Assembly: GCA_004352715.1 (NCBI GenBank)
Contig: SCFE01000050.1
Span: 1,482,362-1,546,361, forward strand
Origin: Hofstenia miamia
Lineage: Eukaryota > Xenacoelomorpha > Acoela
DNA length: 64,000 nucleotides
Direction: 5' to 3'
In this document: one piece after another, positions 11,978 to 22,012 of the stretch
Numbering within the stretch: the stretch's first letter is position 1
Layout of the letters: each line of letters starts with the position of its first letter
The notes under the pieces: generated by a model
What the model was told of the DNA's origin: nothing
Database searches by the model: none
What the model saw: the letters and a program-made list of their open reading frames with translations, nothing else
Program-made: the position numbers and the translations under genes

Positions 11978-14900
11978 TATATAAGCAAAATTTCTGAATA
12001 TGCATATATGATTACTTTTGCACATTATTTGTCAGACATGCATAGGTAGGGTCAATTTCAGGCACGATTATTCGCATATTGGCAATTCCTTGCAGCAAAA
12101 TTAGTTTTCCATTATTAGTAGTGGCTCAGGTTATTTATTAATATAAAGGTTATAGTTTCAATTAGTGCTGGTCCAGCAATTCTTTCAATTAGCTACGTTT
12201 CAATAAACTGGTTTGAGACTAAATATCGTCAATTCATCTGCGGTATTTTTCTTCTATCAGAAATGGTTGGGTTATATTTTGGCTATCCTTTACTCTCACT
12301 TTTTAACCTACAGTCATATTCAGCCAAAGAGCTGAATACTTTAGGAAGAATTTTCTTCATTGTTCAGATTACACTTCTTGTCTTAAATTTAATTGTTGTG
12401 TTCATACTCTTTGAAAACACTCCAAAACAACCGCCAAGTTTTTACTCCATTTTGGTAAGGAAGAATTGTTTTAAAGATGCCTTAAAACTTTTATGTTCAA
12501 TGAAGTTTCACATATGTACTGTCTGCTTTTTTGGAGTTCTTGACTTTTTCATTGCTAACCTATATCTTAGGTAAAATTTTTTTGACAACATGCTCAAAAA
12601 ATTATTGAATTTATCAAATAGGCAATCCAATATATTACATTATAATCGAAAAAATAAATGTTTACTGAAAACGAAAGTTGCTATGAATGTGTAATAGTAT
12701 AAGTTAAAAAACGAAATTTAAACAGTCACTTATGCAAGCAATGCTATTATTACTCGGTAAATATCTATTCGAAAAAACACATTTGAATCTAGCTGGAATT
12801 AGTGTTTTTCGTAGTTGAAAACAATGAAATAGTGATAAGTGACTTTTAAATTCATTAACTAATCAATTCGGTTAGGCTATGTGATTGGTTATGCGTGATC
12901 TGTCACATGTTGGTAAAATCGCACCTGTAATCAGTGAGATAGTTAGCAATGTGACGTGATTTTCCTTGCTACCAATCACGTAGTCTAACCGTGACCTATT
13001 CTGTTTTTAAGTAATTTGTACATTTAGTAGAATTAGTCGAGGTCCAATGCAAAAATTTTTCCATCGTCTCTATATCTTTCAACATTCAACCAAATAGGTG
13101 CTAATGAAGATTTTGATTTGATTTGATTTTTTGTTACGTCTTATTAACAAATCAGACCATGCCACTCATAACAATAAACAGATGTTACTAAAACTATGTA
13201 TTAAGATTTATTACCACTGGGTTTCAATGTTCTAAGCCTTATATTTATGCTATTCAGAAGTGCTAAGAGGTGTACCTACTAATCGCATTATACAGGGATG
13301 CCCAAAAGTCACCGACACTAAAATTTGAAGAGGGCTATACAGGCGATTTTTTTAAAAATGTCGAATTAAGTTTTTAGATTCCTTATGCTTTTACTACACA
13401 GGAAATAATTGTTTTTCCATCCAAAACCTATAAAAAATGTGTGGGAAGGAGATGTGCCTTTCTTGCTTGTTTTTATTAGTAAAATCATTCAGAAAGATTA
13501 TGACAACAGAGCATGGACCAACTTCCTTACGTGTCATAAATAATCTCTGGGTTGATATGGATGTCCCAAAAGCTTAGACTATGAAAATTGATGTTAAAAA
13601 CTGTAAAAACCAAAAACCCTTTAATATCTATAAGTTATCCCTACAGTCGAATCAACCAGTGATAGTTATATGGGACGCCAAAAACAAAAAGATTCTTACT
13701 GGATCGAAACGAAGCTGGAACATCTAGAATCATTCACGTAGAAAGAAAAAGAATAACCGATGAAAAGCTTTGTACCGACCAACACGAGAAGACTTTCAAG
13801 ACCCCGAGGAAATTCAAATTTTGTCAGTGAATGTAGACAAATTTTGCGATTTCAACAATGAAAATCCTACATTTGCTGTAACCAATGCTACTGAAATCAA
13901 TGAGAGTCTTAACTATGTTTGTATATTATTTGACGTTTGATTTTACTTAGTAACATATTCCCTGTTTTTTCTTTGAAATGTATCTATTTTCTCATAGAAT
14001 TTCGACCATTTAGGTAAAAGAGTTTAGGTTTATTTTCCATAATTCCTGGCATTTTATTCTTCAGATACCGCAAATAAAGACAATTTATATCACAAACAAT
14101 ACCTTTGTACAGAACAGTGCTAGTGTTTGCATTAATTATTTCAAAGTTGAAAATCTGTTCAGTGTCATAAAAAGTAAGAAACGGGTAGATAGAGGCTTCC
14201 CACACATTTTCCTTGTGTTGTGATGAAAACTTGTTGTGGTAGACATAGATAGTAAAGTACTCAAACAAAATTTTCTCAATGTGATTGATGTAAAAGTATA
14301 TTTTCAACTTATTAAATCACGCACGTGCTAAAATACTTTCATTAATAATAAATATTCAATTAAATTTATTCATTCCAAACATATTGTCGTTCTGCGGCTG
14401 CAAGAGAGACCAGTATTTAACAACTTGATGTTCATGCAAGTTGGGGGTCCATCCCATTACGCCAGAAAAAAATTCTATTAGACGTAAAGCCTCTATTGAC
14501 TGGGAACCACGTTTAATGTGACCTCAATCTATTAGCTTTAATATTTTTGGAATGATAGAAGATAGTTTTCACAGGAAAACCAAGGATTTTGTCTCAGCTG
14601 TAAGATTTTATAACATCTGAGTTCGAACAATAGGCTACTGTGTCGTAAAATCTGTATTTTGTAATGACTCGAGTGAAAAAATATGTCATTCAAGAAAAAC
14701 TTCATTTTGAACAGGGTTAAAGATTATTTATAAATAAAAGTTTTTATTAAATTCTTTTAATTGTAAAACATAAATATCTCTTGAAATAAACTCGTTTTGA
14801 CTTACCGTCGGGTGACTTTTGGCCAGCCCTGTAATATCTAATTCAATTTATCTGCTAAAACTTTAGATAGTAGGTTTGTCACCAATCGTTTTAACCTGTA

Positions 14901-15497
14901 TTTTATGTCTTGTTTACTTAAAAATGAGCATGTTGTTTGATTAGATATGTGTTATTAATGGCAATTGAGCCCCCGTATTATGTGACCTACTCAAGTTTTT
15001 GCATTTTTCTTCTAATCGTATTGGTGGGAATCATCATTGTATACTTGTACAAAACAACTGTAACTCTGAAGTTTGCAATGCAGTTTCACCTTATAATTGC
15101 AACAGTATCCCAATATTTCTCTGCTCTCATATTTCTCAACATCATCGTAGTAGATAATTCAATACTACGGAGCTTTGCTATTCACATTTTAGATCTGGTT
15201 TCAAGCCTTTTTGTCTATATATACACTGCACTTTTAGTGGAAATGGTGACAGATTTGTTTTTTCCTGTTGAGGAGTTAATTACAATTACATTGATGTTTG
15301 CATTGGCCTGTCTGTATCTCACCTTAAATTCAGTTGGATTGCTAGTTTTTCCTCAACCCATTATTCGAAGTATTGGCAGTCTTCTGATCATGGGTGGGTT
15401 GTTTTTGTCATTGGTTGGTTCACTGTTCATGCCACTAAATCTTGTAAATAAGCATTTAGATATTATCGCCAATCCTAAACTTACCATTAATGCATAA
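5631..15497 (+). CDS. MFS transporter, FLVCR/SLC49-like (four exons, 461 codons)
   Basis: Exons 5631-5977, 6233-6296, 12149-12570 and 14945-15497 join in phase (347+64+422+553 nt = 462 codons including stop). An in-frame TAA lies directly before the ATG. The protein is hydrophobic throughout, the right length for a 12-helix major facilitator, with a KKIGLRKS loop after helix 2 (about residues 97-104). The RKRFPIAIL start, SAGPAIL and FPVEELIT positions line up best with FLVCR-type transporters (plasma-membrane heme or choline carriers in vertebrates), but the sequence is very divergent. I am sure of a multipass MFS-like carrier and less sure of the subfamily or substrate. Introns 2 and 3 hold several transposons. 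A poly(A) signal follows at 15564. Confidence 0.72.
6233..6296 (+). CDS. MFS transporter, exon 2 (short)
   Basis: Follows an AACAG acceptor and reads K-LKTLTHVQVRILQIALILCSY before a gtattg donor. The open frame continues to a stop at 6330, so the donor could instead be gtccca at 6314. I prefer 6296 because it aligns without a gap to FLVCR-type proteins; both choices keep phase 0. Confidence 0.6.
6402..8050 (-). mobile_element. Tc1-like DNA transposon in transporter intron 2
   Basis: About 1.65 kb, the usual Tc1 length. The ends carry matching inverted repeats: AGTCATGGCAAAAAGTTTAT at 6403 and its near reverse complement ATAAACTTTTGCCATGACTG at 8030-8049. The outermost bases are worn, so the exact ends and the TA duplication are uncertain by a few bases. 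A TATG tandem tract lies at about 7968-7987. The element encodes the transposase at 6680-7684. Confidence 0.9.
6680..7684 (-). pseudogene. Tc1 transposase (DD34E type), one internal stop
   Basis: The minus frame from ATG 7684 to stop 6680 is open except for TAA at 7064-7066 (codon 207), so it would be 334 residues, full Tc1 length. It has an N-terminal paired-like helix-turn-helix (LTQKEIGERYGLSQNAVSSI), a second HTH region, the first catalytic Asp in SFSDEST, and the third residue in LNPIENLW, with 34 residues between catalytic positions 2 and 3. The second Asp is replaced: QQNNALCHTA instead of QQDN. The stop fits a CAA/CAG to TAA/TAG-type C-to-T change and the substitution a G-to-A change. 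It acted in cut-and-paste transposition but is now predicted inactive. Confidence 0.9.
8051..9107. other. Intron sequence; AT run and AATTCC-rich stretch
   Basis: An AT microsatellite lies at 8319-8341. From about 8855 to 8945 the sequence is dense in AATTCC words, echoed at 9728-9800 on the other side of the hAT-like element. The two stretches may be the ends of an older interrupted MITE. No gene seen. Confidence 0.35.
9108..9652. mobile_element. hAT-like MITE (GTGATGTGCGGGTA ends)
   Basis: CTAGTGATGTGCGGGTA at 9108-9124 is mirrored by TACCCGCACATAACTAG at 9636-9652. Subterminal CGGGTA/TACCCG words recur near 9180 and 9600-9640. The size and ends resemble hAT MITEs, but I could not define an 8-bp target duplication (CTCTT occurs on both sides). 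No transposase frame is present. Confidence 0.5.
10473..11831 (+). mobile_element. Tc3-like DNA transposon, copy 1 (internally deleted)
   Basis: Flanked by TA at 10471-10472 and 11832-11833. The ends are CAGTGCTGGACATTAAAATG and its reverse complement, and the similarity runs inward for more than 80 bases, so the terminal repeats are long. Compared with copy 2 (20416-21972) it lacks about 130-200 bp of the catalytic region, joined at TTGTTGC|TAGAAATG near 11462. Confidence 0.93.
10817..11634 (+). pseudogene. Tc3-like transposase remnant, copy 1
   Basis: Starts at ATG 10817 with a helix-turn-helix region (TYLDAGLSQANIAEKLQRHK). Small indels break it. The first catalytic Asp survives in FTDEKKFNLDGPDG, a Tc3 signature, and the C-terminal end VYKGGRQFSSVDKL is present. 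The second and third catalytic residues were removed by the internal deletion. Confidence 0.85.
11943..12148. other. Intron end with AT microsatellite
   Basis: The AT run at 11943-11972 is followed by ordinary AT-rich intron sequence up to exon 3. Nothing else seen. Confidence 0.5.
12149..12570 (+). CDS. MFS transporter, exon 3
   Basis: Starts after a weak acceptor (TATAAAG) with VIVSISAGPAIL, then SINWFETKYRQF and several membrane helices. The central cytoplasmic loop is FENTPKQPPSFYSILVRKN. The exon ends CTTAG|gtaaaa in phase 2. The AT-rich acceptor makes the first few codons uncertain. Confidence 0.75.
12869..12991. repeat. Small palindromic element in transporter intron 3
   Basis: The 21-base arm at 12869-12889 pairs with 12971-12991 with two mismatches (GATTGGT...ACCAATC core). 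Inside, TGTCACAT (12901) pairs with ATGTGACG (about 12951). The single strand could fold into one long hairpin. It could be a tiny MITE or foldback. Confidence 0.6.
13293..14831 (+). mobile_element. Decayed mariner-like element
   Basis: TA flanks the element (13291-13292, 14832-14833). The ends CAGGGATGCCCAAAAGTCAC and, inverted, CAGGGCTGGCCAAAAGTCAC match well. The ends resemble those of the partial element at 63711. Inside, about 14400-14460 (plus) reads FMQVGGPSHYAR, a relic of the FMQDGAPPHYA catalytic block with the Asp lost. The minus frame at 13984-14307 (107 codons) is not recognised and may be chance or a nested insertion. Confidence 0.75.
14945..15497 (+). CDS. MFS transporter, last exon
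   Basis: After a TTGATTAG acceptor, the first A completes an Arg codon and the frame runs YVLLMAIEPPYYVTYS through the remaining helices to TAA. No in-frame stop interrupts about 183 codons, unlike the surrounding transposon relics. Confidence 0.8.
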
Positions 15498-15563
15498 TTA
15501 TGCAGAAATGAATTTTTTATTCATGTAGTTGTATTTATATTGCTTATCCTATCGATTTGTAAA

Positions 15564-15569
15564 AATAAA
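15564..15569 (+). promoter_or_regulatory. Poly(A) signal AATAAA of the transporter gene
   Basis: AATAAA lies 67 bases after the stop codon of the MFS gene, on the same strand. Confidence 0.55.
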
Positions 15570-16769
15570 AGTTTCATTGATAAATAAATTTTAAGATACA
15601 ATTACAGCATCAAACCCAAAATTAAATTTTAAGTTTCACTCAAGGTGTTGACAACCATCATATTTAGCAATTACTAAGTAGTGTCATGTAGTCGAACAAT
15701 TGTGTCTATTATGAAGTAATCACAAAAAACAAGTATTTCAAGTGTTTTCATAATATCACTCCATCAATTATCATTTTCATCATAACAAACAAACAATGAC
15801 TTTTTAGTAGATTATGGATTGCATCAAAATGCTCTTAAGATTACTACAGCTTTAATAAAAAAATCTTTCAACTACTGTTAATGTCGCTGGTAAAACTAGA
15901 AGTTGCAGAATTACTGCATATATCATTGCATAATATAGATATTACATTGGCTACAGTAATATCGTAGACTAACTCAGAAGCACAAAACCGCTGAAAAATT
16001 AAGCATGCTTTTTAACCTGGCGAAATACAGATATTTGATTTTCACTGTTCTTGACATAGTGTCCGTAATGGCTTCGAGTAACAAACCATCTGCGTCTGCC
16101 TTGTGGAGATCATTCAGAGTACTGCCATCTCCTTTTTGAACTTAAGGCAGAGTAAGTGCTCAATAAGTACAAAATAGCTTGTCAATATTATCTAATAACC
16201 ATTAGATATGATGAAGCGAAAAATATAAATTCAGTAAATACCTTGTGTGAAAATTCTGCCAATACTTTCCCAGTAAAATCTTGCTATCCATAGTGATCTG
16301 AAAAAACATTTCAAGTTTATGTGATTCAAAATAATTGATTTATTAAATATTAGGTTAGTAATTGCTCAATGGTACATTATTAACAAGAAGAACAAGGAGA
16401 TTTTTAGAATCTTGTTTGTTCAGAGAGGAACTATGGACGTTAATGTTGAATCAATGCTAACTTTCGGCACTACATATTTACATTACTTGATTGTGTAAAT
16501 AGTGACTCCTGAGATTTACAAAGATAAATAACGCGTAGAGATTTCTACAATTGTCAGGTGTTTTACTTCATCCATAAAGATCAGGCCAATACCTCAATGA
16601 GGACAACTTTCCAATTTATTATGGATTTTAATACTTCATTTAGGCACTTAGCAATGCATTCGATATGAGACCTGAAGTATGAAAATTTGATTAATCACAG
16701 CTTCCTTGAGGTCTGGTGCCAAACTCCTTATAAGTTACCCCTTTTTGAGCATAATGCTAAATTTAGAGA
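15570..16769. other. Intergenic, nothing recognised
   Basis: AT-rich, no coding signal or terminal repeats found. Confidence 0.4.
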
Positions 16770-16860
16770 CTTGCGGGACCAAAAAGTTCGATCGGATGCT
16801 GTCCCATTGTATGGCCTCGTCCCGCAACATTGGGTCCCGATCACGGTTGAGTCCCGCAAG
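16770..16860. repeat. Alternating CTTGCGGGAC / GTCCCGCAAG words
   Basis: CTTGCGGGAC (16770-16779) is repeated inverted as GTCCCGCAAC (16819-16828) and GTCCCGCAAG (16851-16860). The block is unusually GC-rich for the window and sits just outside the mariner-like end at 16886. Function unknown. Confidence 0.5.
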
Positions 16861-16885
16861 AAATACACATCTAAAAATAGATGTA

Positions 16886-17355
16886 CAGAGTGTACATAAA
16901 GTCCCTTTCTAGTAAAGAATTCTAATTCAAGGCAAACTATTTATTCTTGCTTACATATATGTGAACGCGAAATGAAAAAGCAATAATATATTAACACAAA
17001 AAATATACCGAAACCAAATTTATTCAGAAATGTCCTTCATTACTGTCAATACAAGATTGCCACCAATTTTGCATATTGATAAACGTATTCCGTAGCGTTT
17101 CGGGTGGGATATTATTGATTGCATCCGTGATAAACTGTTTTAATTGTTCTATGTTTTTGGGCTTTTGGCTGTAAACATCTTCTTCAACTGTTCCCCACAA
17201 GAAGAAATCAAGGGGTGTCAAGTCCAGGATTCTGGGGGCCAAGCAATTGGCCCATTGCATCCGATCCATCTATCAGGAAATTTTCCATTCAGATAAGCAC
17301 GAACTTGAAATCCCCAGTGAGGAGGAGCACCATCCTGTTGGAAAACAGTTTTGCC
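16886..17355 (-). mobile_element. Mariner-like transposon, 3' half, joined to a retrotransposon
   Basis: The terminal repeat begins CAGAGTGTACATAAAGTCCC next to TA (16884-16885). On the minus strand, about 17347-17027 encodes QQDGAPPHWGFQVRAYLNGK, a one-base frameshift, then DLTPLDFFLWGTVEEDVYS and a C-terminus ending NEGHF. This is the catalytic core end and C-terminus of an IS630/Tc1/mariner transposase. The 5' half is missing: at about 17355 it abuts the R2/R4-like element on the same strand. Confidence 0.8.
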
Positions 17356-19555
17356 TCATTACCTTTCTTTGGGTCCTTCCCAATACCATCCACTCTGGAC
17401 ACCCACTCACCATACACTCCTCCAATGCTACTGCTAGTCTCTCATGCACACTTGTGAACTTCTTCAGCCAATACCCATGTAGCTCATCTCTGCCTGTCGC
17501 CTTCCAATTCTTCATCTTCTTTAGAGTCTCCTTTAGCTTTGCCGTTGTGATTACTTCTTCTTCTTGTCTGAACTCCTTGTGCATCTGCTCACTCTCTATC
17601 TCTGGTCCCGCACTTCCCCATATATTCTCCCAGAACCTTACTGCATCTTCGCCTGCTCTAGCTGTAGCCTTTTCTCCTGCATCTAGTTCTTTGTAGAATC
17701 TTCCTTCTTGAGTCTCAAACTTCATATTGTCTCTTGCCTGCTTCGCCCTTGCCCTATATTTTCTTAGTTTCTCAGCTTCTGCAACTAATCTCTGCTTTAG
17801 CTCTTCTCTTGCAGTTTCTATTGTCTTCCCTTTACCTACCCTGCATCTGTCCTGCACTGCCTTACTTGTCCTGATCTTCCCTATTTCTGCCTAATCTTTG
17901 CCACTTNNNNNNNNNNNNNNNNNNNNNTCTTTCTTCTTGAGTCTCAAACTTCATGTTGTCTCTTGCCTGCTTCGCCCTTGCCCTATATTTTCTTAGTTTC
18001 TCAGCTTCTGCTACTAATCTCTGCTTTAGCTCTTCTCTTGCAGTTTCTATTGTCTTCCCTTTACCTACCCTGCATCTGTCCTGCACTGCCTTACTTGTCC
18101 TGATCTTCCCTATTTGCTGCCTAATCTTTGCCACTTTATTCTCAATTCTTCTCTCCCATGCTGGCTTGCTGTCTCCTTTATCTTCTTGTCGTCTTTTCTT
18201 CTTTATGTCCATGCCTACATTCTTCAGCACTTCCCATGCGCCTGCATACACTAAGCTATTTACTTCTGTGACACTCCTAGCATCTATCCTCTCCAACACT
18301 TTATTTACCTTTGCTGTCTCTACTGCTAGCTTGCTTTTCTTAACTCCTCTTGGAACTGGCAACCTAGTTCTCTCATCTATTTCTTCCTTCATATTTTCCT
18401 TGATTGCTGCTTCAGTTTCTGCGTCCACTGGTTCTGCTTCTTCCGCCAATTGTGCCTCAACGTCTATCACTTTCTTTTTCCCTTTACTCTCATCCAACTG
18501 TAACTTTCGTACTTGTCCTGCAAGCCTCTGCTCTGTAACTTCTAATCCTGTGTCTGCCTTCCTCCATTCCTCCAACATTCTCTTCCTGTAACACCTCTCA
18601 TCTGGTCTGCTTCTTCTGTAACACTCCAATGCTGTTCTGTTCTGCTCATCTGTCCATTTGTGCCGTTGTCCATTGGTCTGTGTGGATCCTATACTGCCAC
18701 TCCCAATTGTGTATTCCACCTGACCGGAGATTCTTCGCACCCTCTGACCATTTAAGGCCTGCCGGGGACTGANTTGCTGCCTAATCTTTGCCACTTTATT
18801 CTCAATTCTTCTCTCCCATGCTGGCTTGCTGTCTCCCTTATCTTCTTGTCGTCTTTTCTTCTTAATGTCCATGCCTACATTCTTCAGCACTTCCCATGGG
18901 CCTGCATACACTAAGCTATTTACTTCTTTGACACTCCTAGCATCTATCCTCTCCAACACTTAATTGACCTTTGCTTTCTTTACTGCTAGTTTGCTTTTCT
19001 TAACTCCTCTTGGAACTGGCAACCTAGTTCTCTCACCTTTTCCTTCCTTCATCTTTTCCTTGATTGCTGCTTCAGTTTCTGCGTCCACTGGTTCTGCTGC
19101 TTCCGCCATTTTTGCCCCAACGTCTATCATTTCATCTTCCCTTTGCTTAGCTGTTCAACTCTCTTTTTCCCCTTACTCTCATCCAACTGTAACTTTCGCA
19201 CTTGTCCTGCAAGCCTCTGCTCTGTAACTTCTAATCCTGTTTCTGCCTTCCTCCATTCTTCCAACATTCTCTTCCTGTAACCCCTCTCATCTGGCCTGCT
19301 TCTTCTGTAACACTCCAATGCTGTCCTGTTCTGCTCATCTGTCCATTTGTACCGTTGTCCATTGGTCTGTGTGGATCCTATACTGCCACTTCTCGAGTCC
19401 ACACTCCCGATTGTGGAGTCCACCTGACCGGAGATTCTTCGCACCCTCTGACCATTTAAGGCCTGCCGGGAACTGAGGGCCTTTTTGTTTCATAGCACTT
19501 TCATTGAGGGTCCTCGCAGTCCCAGGCTAGCCTTTTACCCCTTGGCCACTAGGGC

Positions 19556-19556
<1 letters not shown>
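17356..19556 (-). mobile_element. R2/R4(Dong)-like non-LTR retrotransposon, copy 1 (5' part, misassembled)
   Basis: Reading down the minus strand from the ATT tract: a 5' leader, a Myb/SANT-like segment (YKWTDEQNRTALECYRRSRP), a basic coiled region (KKKRRQEDKGDSKPAWERRI), then the start of the RT domain with NWKATGRDELHGYWLKKFT and PEWMVLGRT. RLE-type elements of the R2/R4 group share this order. The copy ends within RT at KDPKKGNEA, where a mariner fragment begins. N at 17907-17927 and a single n at 18773 each separate near-duplicate blocks, so at least two partial copies or unmerged contigs are stitched together. It is purine-rich on its sense strand, unlike its surroundings. Confidence 0.82.
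17907..17927. other. 21-N gap flanked by duplicated sequence
   Basis: About 17700-17880 and 17935-18115 are nearly the same sequence, differing at occasional bases. This is either an unmerged overlap or two very similar retrotransposon copies. Confidence 0.75.

Positions 19557-19596
<40 letters not shown>
19557..19596. repeat. ATT trinucleotide microsatellite
   Basis: About 13 units of ATT, lying exactly between the 5' end of the R2/R4-like copy 1 (minus) and the truncated 5' end of a CR1-like fragment (plus). Confidence 0.95.
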
Positions 19597-19598
<2 letters not shown>

Positions 19599-20415
19599 GT
19601 ATTATAAATTTGATAACAAAGCTATTAACTTAATAATGAACTTCCTTCAAAATCGACAACAAAGAGTTATACCTAATGGCAACAAATCAAAATATATTAT
19701 AACTGACCGTGGGGTCTTCAAGGGACAGTTTTAGGTCGTATCCTTTTGCAATCTACGTGAATGACATAATCCAAAATGTAAAATACAGTAAAATTTATCA
19801 ATATGCAGATGATACCTGTCTTATAAGTACTAATAGAATTGCCTTTAATGCAACTAAACACCTGTAAAATGATAAAAAAAATTAACAAAATATTTCACAA
19901 ATAATCAACTGAAAGCAAATATTAAAAAAGAACACAATTTATAATATTCTCTCCTAAAACATTCAAAAATCTCATAAAAAACATTGAACTTAAAATAAAT
20001 CATGTACAAATAAAGCAAAGTGAATTTATCAGCTATTTAGGTGTTGAAATCGACAATGATTTAAATTTCGAACAATTCTTAATGTTAAAAATTGAAAAAA
20101 TGGCTTCTGAGGTTAGGTATCTTTATCATTTTAGAAATATTTCAAATGCATATCACAAACAATTAATAAATTCTCTCTGGTTATCATAAATGTCAATATT
20201 GTTCTTTACAAATGTAAATTCAAAATATTGCATTCTTCTGTCTAAAAATTTCAATTGGTCTCTTAAAACACTCAATTTTGCTGAAAAACATGACAATGCA
20301 TCCACCTATCGACTAAAATACACAATATTATCTCCTTACTACCTAATTGAAATGCATATGTTATCAATACTATTGAAATTCAAGTTTGGTCAACCCGCAA
20401 TTTTGTTTTTATATA
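19597..20415 (+). mobile_element. CR1-like reverse transcriptase fragment A
   Basis: Begins inside the palm domain right after the ATT tract (INLIMNFLQNRQQRVI), then a frameshifted GVPQG-type block, IYQYADDTCLIS (the catalytic YADD) and a C-terminal part (LSKNFNWSLKTLNFAEKHDN...HMLSILLKFK). Several frameshifts. The Tc3-like element starts at 20416; the short 3' tail resumes at 21975 but about 400-500 bp of the end are missing compared with fragment B. Confidence 0.82.
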
Positions 20416-21972
20416 CAGTGCGGGACATTAAAATGGCAACTCTGAATTTCGACATGTTACACTTATTTTCAATAAAAACCAATATTATGAGCAAGTGTTA
20501 TTTTGTGTAAAAACCCAAGAAATGACTTTTATTTAAAAAAAATTCGACTTCTATCAAAAGATATTAATAAAAATATGCCTTTTTTCATTTCAACCTGGAC
20601 ATAAAAATGGCAACTACTCTTTTCAGCCATTAAAAGGAAATCTAACTTCAACAAAATGAACTCTAATTAGTTTAATTTACCATGTTTAGCATTGTATAAT
20701 TTAAATAGCCTTAGAAAACTTTCTTGCTAGCGTTAAAACTTCTTTAATTATTCATTCTTCATGGGTACCGCAAAAGAGCTTTCTGATATTGAAAAAACAA
20801 GAATTCTGACATATTTGGATGCTGGTTTATCACAAGCAAGCATTGCAGAGAAACTACAAGACATAAATCAACTATAAGTCGATTTTTAAAGCGAAAAAAC
20901 AAGGAAAAGACACCGAGTAAGCGGGGAAAAAGATCCATTCTTACCCCAGAAACAAAAGAACTATTCTAAGAGAAGCCTCCAACACTGGCAACTCATCATC
21001 CAAGATAAAGCACGATTTAGATCTACCGGTAAGTGCAAGACAGGTCAGTCGTATTCTACATAATGCAAGTAATATGATTTATACCAAGCGTAAAGCCACG
21101 CCAAAGCTGACGAAAAAACAAGAAAAAAGGATTGATTTTGCAAGAACTCACTTGACCAATAGCATAGATTGGAGTAAAATCGTCTTTACCGACGAGAAAA
21201 AAATCAATTTAGATGGGCCGGACGGATTTCAATTCTATTGGCACGACTTACACAAAGAGCCGCAATACTTTTCCAAGAGGCAGTTTGGGGGAGGATCAGT
21301 TATGATATGGGCAGGAATATCCATTAAAGGTAAATCAAAAATGGAAATTGTAACAGGAAAAGATTCTTCCAGTTATATCTATACTCTCAGAATATTTGTT
21401 GCCATTCTGCCACCTTCACTATGGTTTAAATTGTACGCTACAACAAGATAATGCGACATGTCATGTCTCAAAAACAACGAAAGAGTGTTTAAAAAGTATG
21501 GTTATTAATATTTTAGAGTGGTCAGCACTCTGCCCTGATTTCAACCCTATTCAAAACGTGTGGAGTGCACTTGCTAGAAATGTTTATAAAGGTGGAAGAC
21601 AATTCTCTAGTGTGGACAAACTGATTCAGGAAATTAAGGTTTCTTGGTATCAGTTAGATCAGAATTATATTGCTGACGTTATCCGGAGCATGCCGAAGCG
21701 GTGTCTAAGTGTATTGATAAGAAAGGAAAGATAACAGATTATTAAAGTTTGTGTTTAATGTCGTTTCTACTTATGTTGCCATTTTTATGTCCAAGTTGAA
21801 ATGGGAAAAAGGCATATTTTTATTAATATCTGTTGATAGAAGTCGAATTTTTTTAAATAAAAGTCATTTTTGAGGTTTTACACAAAATAGCACTTGCTCA
21901 TAATATTGGTTTTTATTGAAAATATGTATAACATGTTCAAATTCAGAGTTGCCATTTTAATGTCCAGCACTG
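20416..21972 (+). mobile_element. Tc3-like DNA transposon, copy 2
   Basis: TA at 20414-20415 and 21973-21974. Ends are CAGTGCGGGACATTAAAATG and the inverted CAGTGCTGGACATTAAAATG, with long inner similarity. Very close to copy 1 but keeps the catalytic middle. It sits inside the CR1-like fragment A. Confidence 0.93.
20761..21733 (+). pseudogene. Tc3-like transposase, copy 2, frameshifted
   Basis: ATG at 20761 begins MGTAKELSDIEKTRI and an HTH; frameshifts occur near 20860-20970 and 21400. FTDEKKINLDGPDG gives catalytic Asp 1 and LQQDNATCHVS gives Asp 2. The third residue, expected Glu, is Gln (FNPIQNVW), 34 residues after Asp 2. The C-terminus is VYKGGRQFSSVDKLIQEI. Both the frameshifts and the Glu-to-Gln change predict an inactive enzyme. 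Confidence 0.88.
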
Positions 21973-22012
21973 TATTTTGCAATAAATTTGCTTAACTCTT
22001 TTTTTGTTATAA

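Noticed and set aside
17953-18591. Plus-strand frame that looks like a multi-pass membrane protein (Ser/Leu/Phe-rich)
   Set aside because: It is the antisense of the purine-rich R2/R4-like coding strand; pyrimidine-rich antisense reads as Ser/Leu/Phe. The same applies to frames at 17247, 18964, 22681 and 23034.
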